Source: Chamaelirium japonicum (lineage: Eukaryota; Streptophyta; Magnoliopsida; Liliales; Melanthiaceae). Taken from it: 64,000 nucleotides of DNA. The stretch lies in NCBI GenBank assembly GCA_947650365.1, contig OX393550.1, forward strand, positions 71,805,478-71,869,477. Direction: 5' to 3'. The stretch's first letter is position 1, and the number at the start of each line of letters is the position of its first letter. The notes beneath the pieces were generated by a model, which had not been told where the DNA came from, made no database searches, and saw only the letters and a list, made by a program, of their open reading frames with translations. Shown one piece after another: positions 39,066 through 51,529 of the stretch. A program made the translations under genes and the position numbers.

Positions 39066-41153
39066 GTCACACCTTAGAAATTTGAAGACCGATTCCTGGG
39101 GTGTGAGGTGAGAAAAACCAAAGGTTTTAGGGTTTAGTCAGCTATCTATACCGATTAGGGTTTCTCACAGGACTGCGGCTCTTTTATAAATGAGGAAAGA
39201 GGAGGGGAAAACAAGAAATGTTTTAAAACTTGATTTTTATGAAAATGTTTTTTTTTATTTTAAAAGAAAGTAGGGAGATAAAATTTTTGTCGACAGAGAG
39301 ATAATCACGCTCGACCTTCAACCAGGTTATCCTCTCAGCATGTGTGGCCTGTCGGCGCCACCACCTGCTGACAGGAATCCCTCTAAGGGAGCACGGGACT
39401 CAAGCCACTGATGGCGAGCTAGGAGTCTCACCCACTCCCTGACACTCAGTACACTGGTCTAGAGGTCCTATCTACAGGGCTAGTCAATTAGGCAATTTAG
39501 ATACTTATATTTTCACTGTGAGCTATCCTAGGCTTATGGCCTTGAGGAGAGACCTACCCAAAATAACTTTAGCTGTATCAATACTTCTAACAATTAAAAC
39601 ACTAAACTTAGACTAAATGATCCACCAATTACATTGCCACGAAACTTCATACCAAAATAGAATACAACTGTAACTCTAAAACTGCCTCTGGCCTCCCACT
39701 GCTACTCTTGAACCTCCGGACCTGCAGGAGAGTCCACTCGTGGGAAAGAGTAGCCCCCAATGGAAAATTGGAAGATTAGCCAAATTAATAACTAGTGACA
39801 TCCTAATAGTCTTTAATAATATAAGATGCCATATTTAATTGAATTAAATTACATTAGCAGTTTAAGTATTAATGAAGCTTATAGAAGGTTAGCCTAAGCC
39901 TACCAGTAGTCTATGTTTACATGCAATTCCTACTATCACTAAGTTATCTACCACACTGTCCATTCGATATTCTACCATGCTTAGTTATGAATCAAATAAG
40001 ATTACAATATAAGTCATCTATCCTAAAGTGAACCCTAAATATTTTGTTCATCCTGCCCCTGGTCAGGCATTACTATAGAGCCTTTTATTTCGATGTAGAG
40101 GGCCAACTCTCTCGCCGTGCAGCCACCGTGCACGAATCATCCACATGATCATAAGAGATTTCCCGTCTTTCACGGTGAAGCTCTATCGCCCCACTTGCGT
40201 TACTTTGGGGGCTTCAACCACCCCGGGACAGAGTTGCTAGGCCAATTCCTACTAGAGGGCTACTCCTATTGGCTTTACTAAACCCTTGCCCATGACCCCC
40301 TTAGCCTACTGATCTTCGGTCGTGCGCGCAGGGTGGTTCACGGCCCTTGCGCGCATGGGGTCCAAATCTTTCAACATGATAGAATATAACACAGTTATAA
40401 TAATAAAATAGGTTCGACGTTTTACCCCGAGATTCGCACCACACTCACAATCCATGCATCACAATAACCTAAATTACTCTCGCCCGCATTCCCGTGTGCC
40501 CGGGTCTCCACACTCCACTTAGGAGGGTGGACCTCGATAATTATTATTTAATTATTAATTTCCAAAACTTAAGGGAATTCCTAATTACAGTGTCCAAGCA
40601 ATCAGTAGAATAATTATTCTTTAATTATTAATATTTTTAAGCATGCATCGCCGGACTCGCGACTCCGCATACAAGGCAGGGTCCGCTCGACCACATGCGA
40701 CGATGTCCGGCGAGACCCGCATGCAGTGTTATGGATACCTACCCTTAGTCATTCTTATTTTCTACTATTAAAGACCACGAAAAGGTAGTAGATGTCACTT
40801 GGCTGTCGATCGCGCACAAATTCCCGTTAACTGCTCTTGATCTATCTCTGCTCTGTCTACGGCTGGATCATCCCGGTCACGAATTGGTAATTTGCATATA
40901 TTCATATGTTACTAATAAGACTATCACAAGGTGTTTAGCGCTACTAAATAAAACAAGGTTAGGCCTGAGTTGGCCGAGTCGAGAATCTACACATCATCGG
41001 GCACTGGTCTACTAGCACGCAAAACGATGCGTCAAATGGTGTAATGTCAATCGGTTGGCATTACCGATACCGAGGGTCATACTACGGCTTAACTGTACTT
41101 TCCGCCTAAACGGTCACATCCGCGTTGGACGCTACTACTAACGTATTGGAATT
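39066..41153. other. Repetitive-looking non-coding sequence, target of the 41154-50919 Copia
   Basis: Begins TGTCACACCTTAGAAATT, which looks like the start of a long Gypsy LTR, and continues on the other side of the Copia insertion (50920 onward). It is without coding frames; contains GCGCGCAGGG/GCGCGCATGG and CCGGACTCGCGACTCCGC stretches. No partner LTR or coding domain found, so the class is unproven. Confidence 0.35.
41149..41153. repeat. 5-bp target-site duplication TAACG (left)
   Basis: Repeated exactly at 50920-50924. Confidence 0.93.
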
Positions 41154-43082
41154 GGATCCGCTTATCAGAGTCGCAGCGGAAGCAAAACAAAGATCATACG
41201 GTGTATATTTCATTACAATTAATTCTACAAAATAATCTACATGCAAATCTATGATCTTAGCATATGTGCGGACACCCTAGAGGCATACTACGATCTACTG
41301 AAAACATGCATGCATCTAGTTAGGTGTTTAGAATCATCATACCTTTTGGATCTATGATCCGGAGAGAACGAAAAGATGATGAACCGCATGTGAATCGCAA
41401 GGGAAGCTATCGGATAGCACCTTGTCCTTTGCGAATTGAAGAATCCTCAAAATCCCGTCTCTGAGTGCAAGGAATACGAGCCGACGGAGGAATTCGTTGC
41501 GAAGACGATGGCTAGCCGCGAGATCTCCTCCTTCTCTTTCTCTCTTCTTCCTTCTCCTTCCTTCCTCTTTCTTCTTCTTCCTCTTTCTTCCTTGGCCGAA
41601 ACCACAAAGAGGGAGAGAGGATGAGAGGGGCGGATTTTCTAGAGAGGGGGAAGCATAGGGCCGACCTCTCCCCTCTCTATTCCCTTTATAGGGCCGGTCC
41701 CCTAGTGCTACAAGCAACCTAGGGCCGACCCCTAGTGGATAGGGATGAGGGGGGGCGGTTTTCAGGGTTTTCAAGTGTCTATCGTGAAGCCTGGAGGAAA
41801 ACGCCCTTCACGAAAAGTAAAAAACTGAAAGAGAGACTGAGTGAGGTGCGCTACTCGGAATCGAGTTCCATCAGCGCCTATGAGCTCCTGGAATTATTCC
41901 GCTCATTCTAAGATCCATATTCAATGTGTTCTGAGCCATATTTCAGTATTTACCAAAATACCCATATAGCCCGTAACATATGTGAATTAAGTTCTTAGGT
42001 TCCGGGCTTGCGCTCCATCATGCTACTTCGCATCCAACGTATCCAACCAAGTCGGGGGACAATTCCTATACTCAACGACAGGGTGGAACCTTCAGGGTTC
42101 AGGATCTCTAGCTCCAACCGGATCCCTGATTAACTGTTCCGGTGACACACCGAAAGTTTCGTTAATCAGCCCTAATCTGATTAACCCGCGTAGCCACCCA
42201 GAGTGCGACGCGAGTTGAACTCTAGTGATCCTAAACGTATGTTACTCCCTTGTAACCCTGTTCTCTACTATACTCCAAATAATCCTCAGTCCCTTCTATT
42301 ACTGGTGCCATGATACGACTCGGGCGGTGGGGAGCACCGTCAGATCCCGATTGATCATCTGACTAGGGTTTGATGACTTGTCATCTATAACACCACACAC
42401 CTTCCGGTGCTATGCCTAGCATCCGGAACATCGTCAGTTATACTGACAACCACCAGGCTTGGGTTAACTGTGTGGACAGATTGACTCATCAAAACGCATA
42501 CATCCAACACTGGATGTCGGATAACCTATAGGGATTACATGTCACTCAAGCGCCAGGCGGGTAACCCAACGTACCGTGGTATTGGACTATGGAAGGTCCG
42601 CACACGTTGGCACATCAAAGCACCACACAACTGGTTGGCCCAGTGTACATGGTCCCTCAGGGTTAAGGATAGATTATCTATAGTAGTAAGATGGTTCTGC
42701 ACCAGTGTCTGAATCACTGAACTGTGCACCGTCTTGGTTCCTGTTCAACACGATCACCGTGCTTGGTCAGGTGAATGGGAATCCCACGTTCCTGTGGTGG
42801 AGACTTCACCACATCCTCTACCTGCCAACAGCTTATTCTCGGTAAAGCGACCGGTATCACCAAAGCTGTGAACTAGTTCTAGGTCTACACAGAACTGGTC
42901 CACTGGGTCTCCCAAGTATGGATCCACCATACGCCTCAGTGGCCGACTGTGTTCCCTAGGGTTCTTTTATTATATGTGAATTAACATATACCAAAGTAGT
43001 ATTCTAATTAAAGAAATAACCAAAGGCATCTTTATTAATGTTAATACAGAAAATCCACGCTAAGGACACACGAGCTACAACA
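41154..43082 (-). repeat. 3' LTR of 41-51 kb Copia
   Basis: On the plus strand TATTGGAATTGG...GAGCTACAACA; its first bases are TA where the partner has TG. A minus-strand CTATAAAGGG lies near 41690 as a likely TATA box. Confidence 0.9.
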
Positions 43083-43096
43083 ATCTCCCACTTGGC

Positions 43097-45990
43097 CTAG
43101 CGGGGAACAACAGCCTTAACTCCCATGGCATCCACGTGCTTCTCAAAAGCCTTGGTCGGTAACGCCTTTGTGAAAGGGTTCGCCATGTTATCTGCAGACG
43201 CCACTTGAGTCACTGCAACCTCCCCTCGCTTCTGCAAGTCCCGGATAATATAGTATTTCTGCTTGATATGCTTGCTCTTCTAGTGATATCTTGGCTCCTT
43301 GGATTGTGCTACCGCTCTACTATTATCACAGTAAAGGACAATAGGATCTTGAGCTCCCGGTACACATCCTAGGTCCGTGAGGAACTTCTTGAGCCACACC
43401 GCCTCCTTAGCTGCTTCGCACACTGCAACGTACTCAGCCTCTGTCGTCGAATTCGCGATGCATCCCTGCTTCATGATCCTCCAACTGATAGCTCCTCCTC
43501 CTAATGAAAACACAAACCCTGATGTCGATCTCCTGGATTCCGGATCTGACGCAAAGTCAGAATCTATATATATCCAATCGGCATCAGTTCCTGTGAAGAG
43601 TAAACTAACTCATAATCTCTCGTCCTACGGAGATACTTGAGTATACTTTTCACAGCAGTCCAATGCCCTGGACCTGGATTTGACTGATACCTGCCCATCA
43701 TGCCTACTGCATAGCATATATCTGGTCTCGTGCACTGCATAGCATACATCAGACTCCCTATAACCGAAGCATAAGGTATCTTCTGCATCTCTGCCCTCTC
43801 CTCAGGAGTCTTAGGACCCTGATCCTTGGATAACTTCATTCCATATCTGAATGGAACCAGTCCCTTCTTGGAGTTGTGCATACTGAATCTGACCAAGATA
43901 GTATCTATGTAAGCTGACTGTGACAGCGAGAGAGTCTTGTTCTGGCGATCTCGAGTTACCTTGATCCCTAGAATATAACTCGCTTCACCCAGGTCTTTCA
44001 TATCAAATTAAGAGGATAACCATACCTTCACTGTAGACAACATTCCAACATCGTTTCTAATGAGCAGGATATCGTCTACGTAAAGCATTAGAAAAACTAC
44101 TACAATCTTATCGCTCCGTTTATAAACACATGGTTCATCCACGTTCTGCTCAAATTCATAAGACTGGATAGCCTGATCAAAACGCATGTTCCAACTTCGG
44201 AATGCTTGCTACAGTCCATAAATGGACCTTTGCAACTTGCACACCAGACTTTCCTGACCTTTTGCGACAAAGCCTGGAGGCTGAGACATATAGATGTCTT
44301 CTTCCAAATCCCCGTTGAGAAATGTGGTCTTGACGTCCATTTGCCAGATCTCCCAATCATAATGGGCTGCAATGGATAAGAGAATCCGGATAGACTTAAG
44401 CATAACCACTAGCGAAAAGGTTTCGTCATAGTCGATCCCTTCTCGCTGGGTATAACCCTTAGCGACTAATCTAGCTTTGTAAGTCTCAACGGTACCATCC
44501 GGACCTCTTTTTCTTTTGTACACCCACTTACACCCAACAGGTTTAATATTGTGAGGTGGTGTTACAAGTGTCCATACCGAGTTTTGGATCATCGATATCA
44601 GTTCTGCCTCCATGGCTTCCTATCATGCTGCATGGTCAGAGGATACCATCGCTTCGTCATAGTTCAGAGGATCATCCTCCTGAAACTCTGGATCTATCAT
44701 AAAGGCTTCTCCAATGTATCTATCAGGAGCACTTGTGGTCCTCCCACTGCGACGAGCCTGCGGTGGTTCCATAGGAGTTGATTCTATAGTATCGTTTATC
44801 TTAGTGGTATCGGCTCCCACTATATTTTCTGTCTGCATACTCCCATCAGTACCAAGCAATTCTTCAAGAACTACTTTACTGGTGGGCATATGGTCTATTA
44901 AATAATCCTGCTTCAAGAATACGGTGTTCGTCGAGACGACAACCTTTTTATCCTCAGGATCATAAAATAAACCACCATTTGTCCCTTTTGGATACCCAAC
45001 AAACAGACATACCTTAGTCTTTGACTTCATCTTATCTCGCTTGTCCTTCCACACATGTGCTGGACAACCCCAAATCCTAAAGTACTGTAGGCTTGGCTTT
45101 CGATTCAACCACAGCTCCCAAGGAGTTAGAGGTACTAACTTTGATGAAACAAAGTTCAAAGTATATACTGCCGTCTCTAGGGCATATCCCCAAAAACTAT
45201 GTGGCAATGTTGCATAACTCATCATAGTCCGAACCATGTCTAACAAAGTTCGGTTTCTCTTCTCAGATACATCGTTTTATTGTGGTGTCCCTGGTGCAGT
45301 CAACTGGGATACGATCCCATGCTCACGCAGGTACCCAATAAATTCATCCGATAGGTATTCACCTCCTCGATCTTCAGCTCTGAACTCCTTGAACTTATGA
45401 AAGGATTCAGACTTCCGCCACATTAGGTATATGTATCCAAACCTCGAGTGATCATCCGTGAAGGTGATAAAATATTCAAAATCTCCTATGGCACGGACAC
45501 TTATGGGCCCACATACATCAGTATGTACCAACTCTAATACCTCCTTAGATCTGCTACCTTTGGCTCGAAAAGATCTTTTAGTCATCTTGCCTTCCAGGCA
45601 AGACTCACACGTCGATAGGTTTTCTGAAATATCTAGACTTAAGAGTCCTGCCTTAACCAACCTATGAATCCTGTCTGAGGCTATGTGTCCAAGCCTTAGA
45701 TGCCAAAGGAGTGTTGGATTATCTGAGGGATTTTTTCTTTTAGATGAATTAACCACACATGCTTCAGTTATGTTATCCTGCTTATAATTAGAGTTAATTA
45801 CATAGAGACCATTCTGTATCTTTCCCTTACAAATAAAGGAACCATTCAATTTTATTGACACATCAGAAGCATCAAATAAAACTGAAAAACCTTCATTATT
45901 CAATAAGGAAACAGAAATTAAGTTTTGTCTCAAGGACGGTACATAAAGTATGTCTCTAAGTAATAAACTTCTTCCATCAAGAAACTGCAA
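43097..45990 (-). pseudogene. pol: Pol region of 41-51 kb Copia: integrase, reverse transcriptase, RNase H, with multiple stops
   Basis: Pieces in order: pre-integrase and integrase core (45990-45277; LLWHLRLGHIA, VHTDVCGP, DRGGEYLSDEF), then a stop and the integrase end (45246-44623; NRTLLDMVRTMM region), reverse transcriptase (44613-44209; [12 protein letters not shown]), a stop at the YGLKQ site, YVDD near 44080, another stop near 44008, then RNase H (44001-43280; DSDFASDPESRRST, STTEAEYVA, YCDNSRA) and a last piece to the stop at 43097 (FTKALPTKAFEKH). Several stops are single base changes of CAA/AAG/TGG-type codons. The element is dead. Confidence 0.9.
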
Positions 45991-46008
45991 GACGACATCT
46001 CCAACTGC

Positions 46009-47009
46009 TTAAGCCTCTGCCACGGCCTCAGTTCCCATGCTTAGGATCATCTCCCCATTACCCAGTTTTTTTGTTTCCTTGAACCCCTGCAAATTATTAC
46101 AAGCATGGTTAGTGGAACCAAAATCCATAATCCATGAGATTGGAGAACAACTGGATGCTACAAGGGATTCCACTATGTGGATTTGATATATACCTGTCTC
46201 AGCCTTCTTGGGAGCCACGCGACAGTCGCCCTTCCAGTGCCCCTTCTTGCCGCATCGAAAACATTTTCCTTTGGGCTTTGCTGGACCATTATGCTTAGGA
46301 ACCTGCAACTGCACCTGGCCCATCTTCACGGGCTTCTTAGACTTTCTTTTCTGAAACTTGTCTTTGGATTTCAGAGAAGAATTCTGCTCTACGTTCAGGG
46401 ATTGGGCTCCTGCCTTCATCCCGTCCTCTGCCGCCTGGAGCACTGCTAGGAGCTCTGCGTTAGACATCTCCAACCGATTAAGGTTATAGTTGGTAACGAA
46501 GCCCTCAAACGCTCCTGACAGAGACGCGAGAAAAATGTCGGTCTGTATCTCTGCATCCAAGATGACATTGAAGAAACCAAGCTCATTCACATAGCCAAAC
46601 AATTTCAGCATATGATCCCGAACTAAAGTCCCCTCTGCCATCTTTGTGGATATCAATTTCTTGATGGTCAGGTAACAAGTTACCCGACTATGACCCTCGA
46701 ACATTTCCTTTAGGTAGAGCATCATGTCTGAAGCAAAGGCCATGTCTTCGACTTACTTCAAAGGACGGTCTGCAAGGATGCCACTATATAGCACTCGCAC
46801 ATCTCATCAGCATCTAGCCAATCTTTCCATTCCTTCAACTGGGCCTCAGTTGCACTTGGTCTTGGCATGGCTGGTTCAGGGGTACTTGGGGTAATTGTGT
46901 ATTTGCCAACCCTTAGAACGAGCATTAGGTTACGCTTTCAGTCCTCGTAGTTTGGTCCTGTAAGTTTGTTATCATTAAGTATGGAGGCAAGGGGGTCGAG
47001 CTTGGTCAT
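46009..47009 (-). pseudogene. gag: Gag and protease region of 41-51 kb Copia
   Basis: A start near 47009 (MTKLDPLASILNDNKLTG) is followed by a stop in place of Trp after NYED and another stop near 46750. From 46743 the frame is open: capsid region, CCHC knuckle CFRCGKKGHWKGDC, and protease site WIMDFGSTNHAC, where the usual DSG is DFG. A stop separates it from the 45990 frame. Confidence 0.88.
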
Positions 47010-48951
47010 GATTTCTATAAACAATGGTTTAAAGTAAAAGTTAGGGTCTACTACAATCTATTTTATAGAATTTAGAAATAGATAATGTTTACTCCAGCCG
47101 CTATGTCTTTACTACCTCAAGTGGAGACATCCAGGAACCTAAATTCCCTGGGCTCGAGCACTAAGACTATCGGCCTTGAATTGGAGACAGCATCTCGGTG
47201 AGAGCATGCAACCGCTTCTGCCAACGGGATTTTTACGACCCAGTCTTTATCAGAATTACCCATGGTAAACTGAAAGACCTCATTGTCTCCTTTTGGCCAA
47301 CTTTATGTGACCCGCGTGCGTAGTAACGACGGCTTCACACAAGCTTTCGAATGCATCTCACAAATCTAGGTGGTATCGGCAGAGAGGTTCATAGGCTTCC
47401 GCGATGCAGGAAAAAACCTTCACTCACTGCCACCGGCATCCTCCATGTCCTGAAGGAAACCACTAGGCGAACCAGCATGGAAGGAAACACAGCTCTCACC
47501 CGGTAGGAATATCGAACTATGTACCTCCCACCCAGACCCTTAGCCGGTTGATTGTGGAGGCCAGGGGCTCCCCTTTGGTGGGAACCTCTTATACATCCCT
47601 TCTTTATGAGGTTTTATGCATATCTAGATAGGTCATGACCTCCTAGACTTAGACCCTGGTCTACCGTGCTCCCACTAGGATTACAAACCTTTCCGCAAAG
47701 CATTAGCATCCTCGGAAAATATCATAGTCCTTACCTTGAATACTCAACTTTCGCCTTTCTTGCAAGGACATATTACATAGATTCCAAGGATCCCGATACT
47801 TCACTAGTTTGCCCATAATCCTAAGATCTGGAGCCTAGCCTAAGGTCAACTTGGAAAGGACTCCTATTAGAATGACGTCTCTTTTACAATTTGATGCCTG
47901 ATGTCATAGTAGACCTCATCTCATTATAGGTTTCGATACTGGCCAAATGGGATATCCAACAACCTCCGTCGGACCTCAACCTAATGGTGGCATAACCAAA
48001 TCGTGATGAGTTCATACTACCATCAAACATCATCTAGAAACGGATATCACACAGTGAAATCCTAACCTAACTTGGTCGCTAGGACCATGTGAAGAAAGGG
48101 CATCCCACTAGGGTTATCATAGTTCTTATACAGACATTAGTTATCTCTAAACAAATCTAATACTGCGTGTATCTCAGTGCACAGTACTTGGCTACCTGAA
48201 CTACCACGAGGGCGGTTACCACCTTTTCTTTTAGCTAGCCACCGGATTCGCATGTGTTAGAACCATATAGAGACACCGATGAATCCATAAGCTTAGTACT
48301 AACCCTAAGCCTGATCTAGAGACAAACTCATAAGCAAGATAGATAATTACATTATCATCGGGGTTCTCTAAATACTAAATAAAGAGAAACAACAAAAATA
48401 GACACCAAACTGAATCAAGTCCAGGGTCCGACCCCTGAACCTCAATAGCACAGCCAAGATATCCTGCACTTTCGTTCTACACGATCTCTGATGATGATCC
48501 CTATCATCGCCAACGTGCATGCTTTCGTCGGGTCTTTGCACGACATGGTACCACTTGCCCGAATCGTGGATGTAGCATCATCTCCTTCTTCCTGTGATCG
48601 AAAAACTAACACGCTCCGAGCAAGTACTTGTTCGTGTATAATTTCGCTAGAAAGAAAAGAAAATAATCCTAGAAACATGGCCAGGGAACCGAGGATGGTC
48701 AACCCCCACCCTCACCCATCTAGAGCCTTAAAATCCACAAGCACAATAATAATCAATGCAAAATTAAATCCGGGGTCCGACCCCCGGATGCATGTAATCA
48801 CATATTACTATTCAGCGTGGTACCTGCAAAAAGACGATACATAGCACAATCCATATGCATGATCTACGCCGAACCCCGACGAAAACATATGCCATCATAT
48901 ATTCACATGATGTTTTTACGAATTCATGCATGAAACATACACCAAAGCGTG
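47010..48951 (-). other. Leader of 41-51 kb Copia
   Basis: About 1.9 kb between primer site and gag without a coding frame that I can recognise. A GGGTCCGACCCC motif occurs at about 48424 and 48774. Confidence 0.6.
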
Positions 48952-48964
48952 CTCTGATATCAAT
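48952..48964 (-). promoter_or_regulatory. Primer binding site variant
   Basis: TTGATATCAGAGC on the minus strand, one to two changes from the TGGTATCAGAGC site complementary to initiator-Met tRNA, directly after the LTR. Confidence 0.8.
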
Positions 48965-50919
48965 TGTTGGAATTGGATCCGCATATCAGAGTCGCAGCGA
49001 AAGCAAATCAAAGATCCAAAGATCATACGGTGTATATTTCATTACAATTAATTCTACAAAACAATCTACATGCAAATCTATGATCTTAACATATGTACGG
49101 ACACCTTAGAGGCATATTACGATCTACTGGAGATATGCATGCATCTAGTTAGGTGTTTAGAATCATCATACCTTTTGGATCTATGATCCAGAGAGAACGA
49201 AACGATGATGAACCGCACGTGAATCGCAAGGGAAGCTGTCGGATAGCACCTTGTCCTTTGCGAATTGAAAAATCCTCGAAATCCCGTCTCTGAGTGCAAG
49301 GATTACGAACCGACGGAGGAATTCATTGCGAAGACAATGGCTAGCCGCGAGATCTCCTCCTTCTCTTTCTTTCTTCTTCCTTCTCCTTCCTTCCTCTTTC
49401 TTCTTCCTTCTTCTTCCTCTTTCTTCCTTGGCCGAAACCACAAAGAGGGAGAGAGGATGAGAGGGGCGGATTTTCTAGAGAGGGGGAAGCATAGGGCCGG
49501 CCTCTCCCCTCTCTATTCCCTTTATAGGGTCGGTCCCCTAGTACTACAAGCAACCTAGGGCCGGCCCCTAGTGGATAGGGATGAGGGGGGGGCGACTTTC
49601 AGGGTTTCCAAGTGTCTATCGTGAAGCCTGGACGAAAACGCCCTTCACGAAAAGTGAAAAACTGAAAGAGAGACTGAGTGAGGTGCGCTACTCGGAATCG
49701 AGTTCCGTCAGCGCCTGTGAGCTTCTAGAATTATTCTGCTCATTCTAAGATCCATATTCAATATGTTCTGAGCCATATTTTAGTATTTACCAAAATACCC
49801 CTACGACCCGTAACACATGTGAATTAGGTTCTTAGGCTCCGGGCTTGTGCTCCATCGCGCTACTTCGCATCCAACGTATCCAACCAAGTCGGGGAATAAT
49901 TCCTATACGCAACGACAGGGTGAAACCTTCAGGGTTCGGGATCTCTAGCTCCAACCGGATCCCTAATTAACTGTTTTGGTGACACACCGAAAGTTCCGTT
50001 AATCAGCCCTAATCCGATTAACCCGCATAGCCACCCAGAGTGCAACACGAGTTGAAATATAGTGATCCTAAACTTATGTTACTCCCTCGTAACCCTGTTC
50101 TCTACTATACTCCGATAATCCTCAGTCCCTCCTATTACTGGTGCCATGATACGACTCGGGCGGTGGGAAGCACCGTCAGATCCCGATCGATCATCTGATT
50201 AGGGTTTGATGACTTGTCATCTATAACACCACACACCTTCCGGTGCTATGCCTAGCATCCGGAACGTCGTCAGTCATACTGACAACCACCAGGCCTGGGT
50301 TAACTGTGTGGACAGATTGACTCATCAAAACGCACCCATCCAACACTGGATGTCGGATAACCTGTAGGGATTACATGTCACTCAAGCGCCAGCCGGGTAA
50401 CCCAACGTACCATGGTATTGGACTATGAAAGGTCCGCACACGTTGACACATCAAAGCACCATACAACTGGTTGGCCCAGTGTACATGGTCCCTCAGGGTT
50501 AATGACGGATTATCTATAGTAGTAAGACGGTTCTGCACCAGTGTCTGAATCACTGAACTGTGCACCGTCTTGATTCCTGTTCAACAAGATCACCGTGCTT
50601 GGTCAGGTGAATGGGAATCCCACGTTCTCGTGGTGGAGACTTCACCACATCCTCTACCTGCGAACAACTTATTCTCGGTGAAGCGACCGGCATCACCAAA
50701 GCTGTGAACTAGTTCTAGGTCTACACAGAACTGGTCCACTGGGTCTCCCAAGCATGGATCCGCCAATGCGCCTCAGTGGCCGATTGTGTTCCCTAGGGTC
50801 CTTTTATTATATGTGAATTAACATATACCAAAGTAATATTCTAATTAAAGCAATAACCAAAGGCATCTTTATTAATGTTAATACAGAAAATCCACGCTAA
50901 GGACACACGAGCTACAACA
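48965..50919 (-). repeat. 5' LTR of 41-51 kb Copia
   Basis: On the plus strand TGTTGGAATTGG...GAGCTACAACA, followed by TAACG. Confidence 0.92.
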
Positions 50920-51529
50920 TAACGTGTCTTGTGCTCCGAAGAGTCTTCAGTATTACTACTAAGGCGGGGGTTTCGGACAAAGTTGAGGTTTGATTCGCCA
51001 TCCGCCCGAATCCTGGGACGCCAGGATGGGCACGAGGGTTGCTCAGGTGTGATCTGGACTAATTTTACTCAATTAGTAATTATGACCATAATATATCAAA
51101 ACTAACAATTTAACTCCATTGCCATCCTTAAAAAAAACGGAGGACAACAAGGGGGAAATGATGTCCATCATCAGCCTATAGCTGCGTCAGGCACTACATG
51201 TCGTTCCCATGCGCTCTTGCAGGGCTGTTTCGGTCAAGAGCTTAGTAAGGGTCAATGATTGGGTTGCAGCTTTGCGAATCAGTCATCGGGCCCGCTACCA
51301 ACAACATAACAAGGATGAGAAATATAGTGGTCCCAACCGAGGTTTCCGCTTCGGGTGCTAGGCCGTGACTGGCAAGGGAAAAATATTAAATTAAATGTTG
51401 AATGGGTTTCTCGGCCACCGATCGCAAGGCACAATAGCCACAGCGATGGAAGCGATAGGGTTGGCCAACCTTACAAGGTGCTATGTGATGGTAATCGGCT
51501 ACCATCGGGCAGCTCCGTCGTCGGTCTAG
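50920..51529. other. Right-hand continuation of the insertion target
   Basis: Begins with the second TAACG. No gene. A sharp change to Copia-like coding occurs near 51530. Confidence 0.4.

Larger units (their letters stand above)
41154..50919 (-). mobile_element. Complete but decayed Copia retrotransposon, 9766 bp
   Basis: LTRs 41154-43082 (1929 bp) and 48965-50919 (1955 bp) with scattered base changes and small indels; perfect TAACG duplications. A primer site variant TTGATATCAGAGC follows the 5' LTR (48964-48952, minus), and a polypurine tract AAGTGGGAGAT precedes the 3' LTR (43093-43083). Minus-strand gag to RNase H is present in Copia order but is broken by at least seven stops. Confidence 0.93.

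Noticed and set aside
41352-41774. Minus-strand frame of 140 codons in the LTR of the 41-kb Copia (and its partner near 49181-49553)
   Set aside because: Lys/Glu-rich from a CTTCCTTCTTC tract; not kept in frame between the two LTR copies.
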